DNA of 14,716 nucleotides, from contig QMPN01000050.1 of NCBI GenBank assembly GCA_003648575.1, positions 1 through 14,716 on the forward strand. The letters run 5' to 3'. Below, piece by piece: positions 14,554 through 14,716 of the stretch. Positions within the stretch are counted from its first letter, which is position 1. Every line of letters starts with the position of its first letter. The notes below the pieces were generated by a model. That model saw only the letters and a program-made list of their open reading frames with translations. It ran no database searches and had not been told where the DNA came from. Source of the stretch: Bacteroidota bacterium (GTDB lineage Bacteria; Bacteroidota; Bacteroidia; Bacteroidales; B18-G4). Position numbers and translations under genes: made by a program.

Positions 14554-14616
14554 GATACTTGAGACTTGAGACTTGAGACTTGAGACTTGAGACTTGAGAC
14601 TCGATACTTGATGCTC
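14554..14616. repeat. heptad tandem repeat array directly after the permease stop
   Basis: Nine 7-bp units in perfect phase: GATACTT, GAGACTT five times, GAGACTC, GATACTT, GATGCTC. The first unit starts at the base after the TAG stop. Five identical central units with diverged outer ones suggest recent expansion from the centre. The GATACTT units are, on the opposite strand, close relatives of the GTATCAG/GTATTAA units of the 12110-12186 array. Confidence 0.9.
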
Positions 14617-14625
14617 GTTTTTTAC

Positions 14626-14660
14626 TTTTCGATCCTCTTCTGGTATTATTCTTAACTTTA
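14626..14660 (+). promoter_or_regulatory. weak candidate promoter for the gene at the right edge
   Basis: TAACTTTA at 14653-14660 matches TAnnTTTG at 7 of 8 positions, and TTTT at 14626-14629 lies 23 nt upstream as a possible -33 element. The predicted start of transcription is close to the ATG at 14685. The match is imperfect at both elements. Confidence 0.25.
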
Positions 14661-14684
14661 CATTGAATCCTTATACTCAAGGTA

Positions 14685-14716
14685 ATGAAGAAGAAAAGAA
14701 GCATCTATACAATGAT
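14685..14716 (+). CDS. start of a gene cut by the window edge
   Basis: ATG at 14685 opens MKKKRSIYTM and stays open to the end of the window. The run of Lys/Arg after Met resembles the start of an exported or membrane protein, but ten residues allow no family call. A promoter-like box about 25 nt upstream supports a real gene start. Confidence 0.4.
   Translation, partial: MKKKRSIYTM

Noticed and set aside
14510..14704. Minus-strand reading frame with a repeating SSLKSQV pattern
   Set aside because: The seven-residue protein repeat is simply the translation of the 7-bp DNA repeat (21 nt gives 7 residues). The frame overlaps the permease end and the next promoter and has no recognisable domain.

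Overview
The window looks like a chromosomal segment from a member of the Bacteroidota, probably an environmental Bacteroidales/Marinilabiliales-type lineage. This is inferred from four things: the style of the DnaA and SlyD-type proteins, a short RsmI-like methylase with no C-terminal helix-turn-helix, starts that mostly lack Shine-Dalgarno sites, and promoter-like TAnnTTTG boxes. No rRNA, tRNA, CRISPR array, insertion sequence or phage gene was seen. Most genes are housekeeping or metabolic and intact.

Region 1 (226-8059, + strand) is a tight seven-gene run whose gaps are 9 nt or less. The order is a uridine-kinase-like P-loop protein, an overlapping GT4 glycosyltransferase of the sucrose/mannosylfructose-phosphate synthase type, xdhC, xdhA and xdhB (a complete molybdenum xanthine dehydrogenase with its cofactor-insertion factor), a ten-helix DMT/EamA transporter, and a YigZ/IMPACT protein. 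The xanthine dehydrogenase keeps the purine-binding residues of the bovine enzyme, so purine oxidation (or its reversal) is well supported. The kinase-glycosyltransferase pair is less clear and may make a phosphorylated or compatible-solute-like glycoside.

Region 2 (8060-12110, + strand) starts with a 358-nt AT-rich spacer, then dnaA, a low-molecular-weight protein tyrosine phosphatase, a serine-racemase/threonine-dehydratase-like PLP enzyme and an RsmI-like SAM methylase. Region 3 (12186-12692, - strand) is a SlyD-type FKBP prolyl isomerase that converges on the methylase gene. Its best terminator candidate lies inside the 3' end of the methylase coding sequence. Region 4 (12857-14553, + strand) is a two-gene ABC exporter (ATPase plus ABC-2 permease) behind a promoter region with two abutting 10-bp palindromes. 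A new gene probably begins at 14685 and runs off the window.

The most unusual signal is a family of short tandem repeats with an exact 7-bp period. Three clear arrays (171-223, 12110-12186, 14554-14616) and one degenerate stretch (118-145) have different but related heptamers. They sit flush against gene ends: one touches a start codon, one fills the whole gap between two convergent stop codons in unbroken phase, and one begins at the base after a stop codon. I know of no function for them in this phylum.
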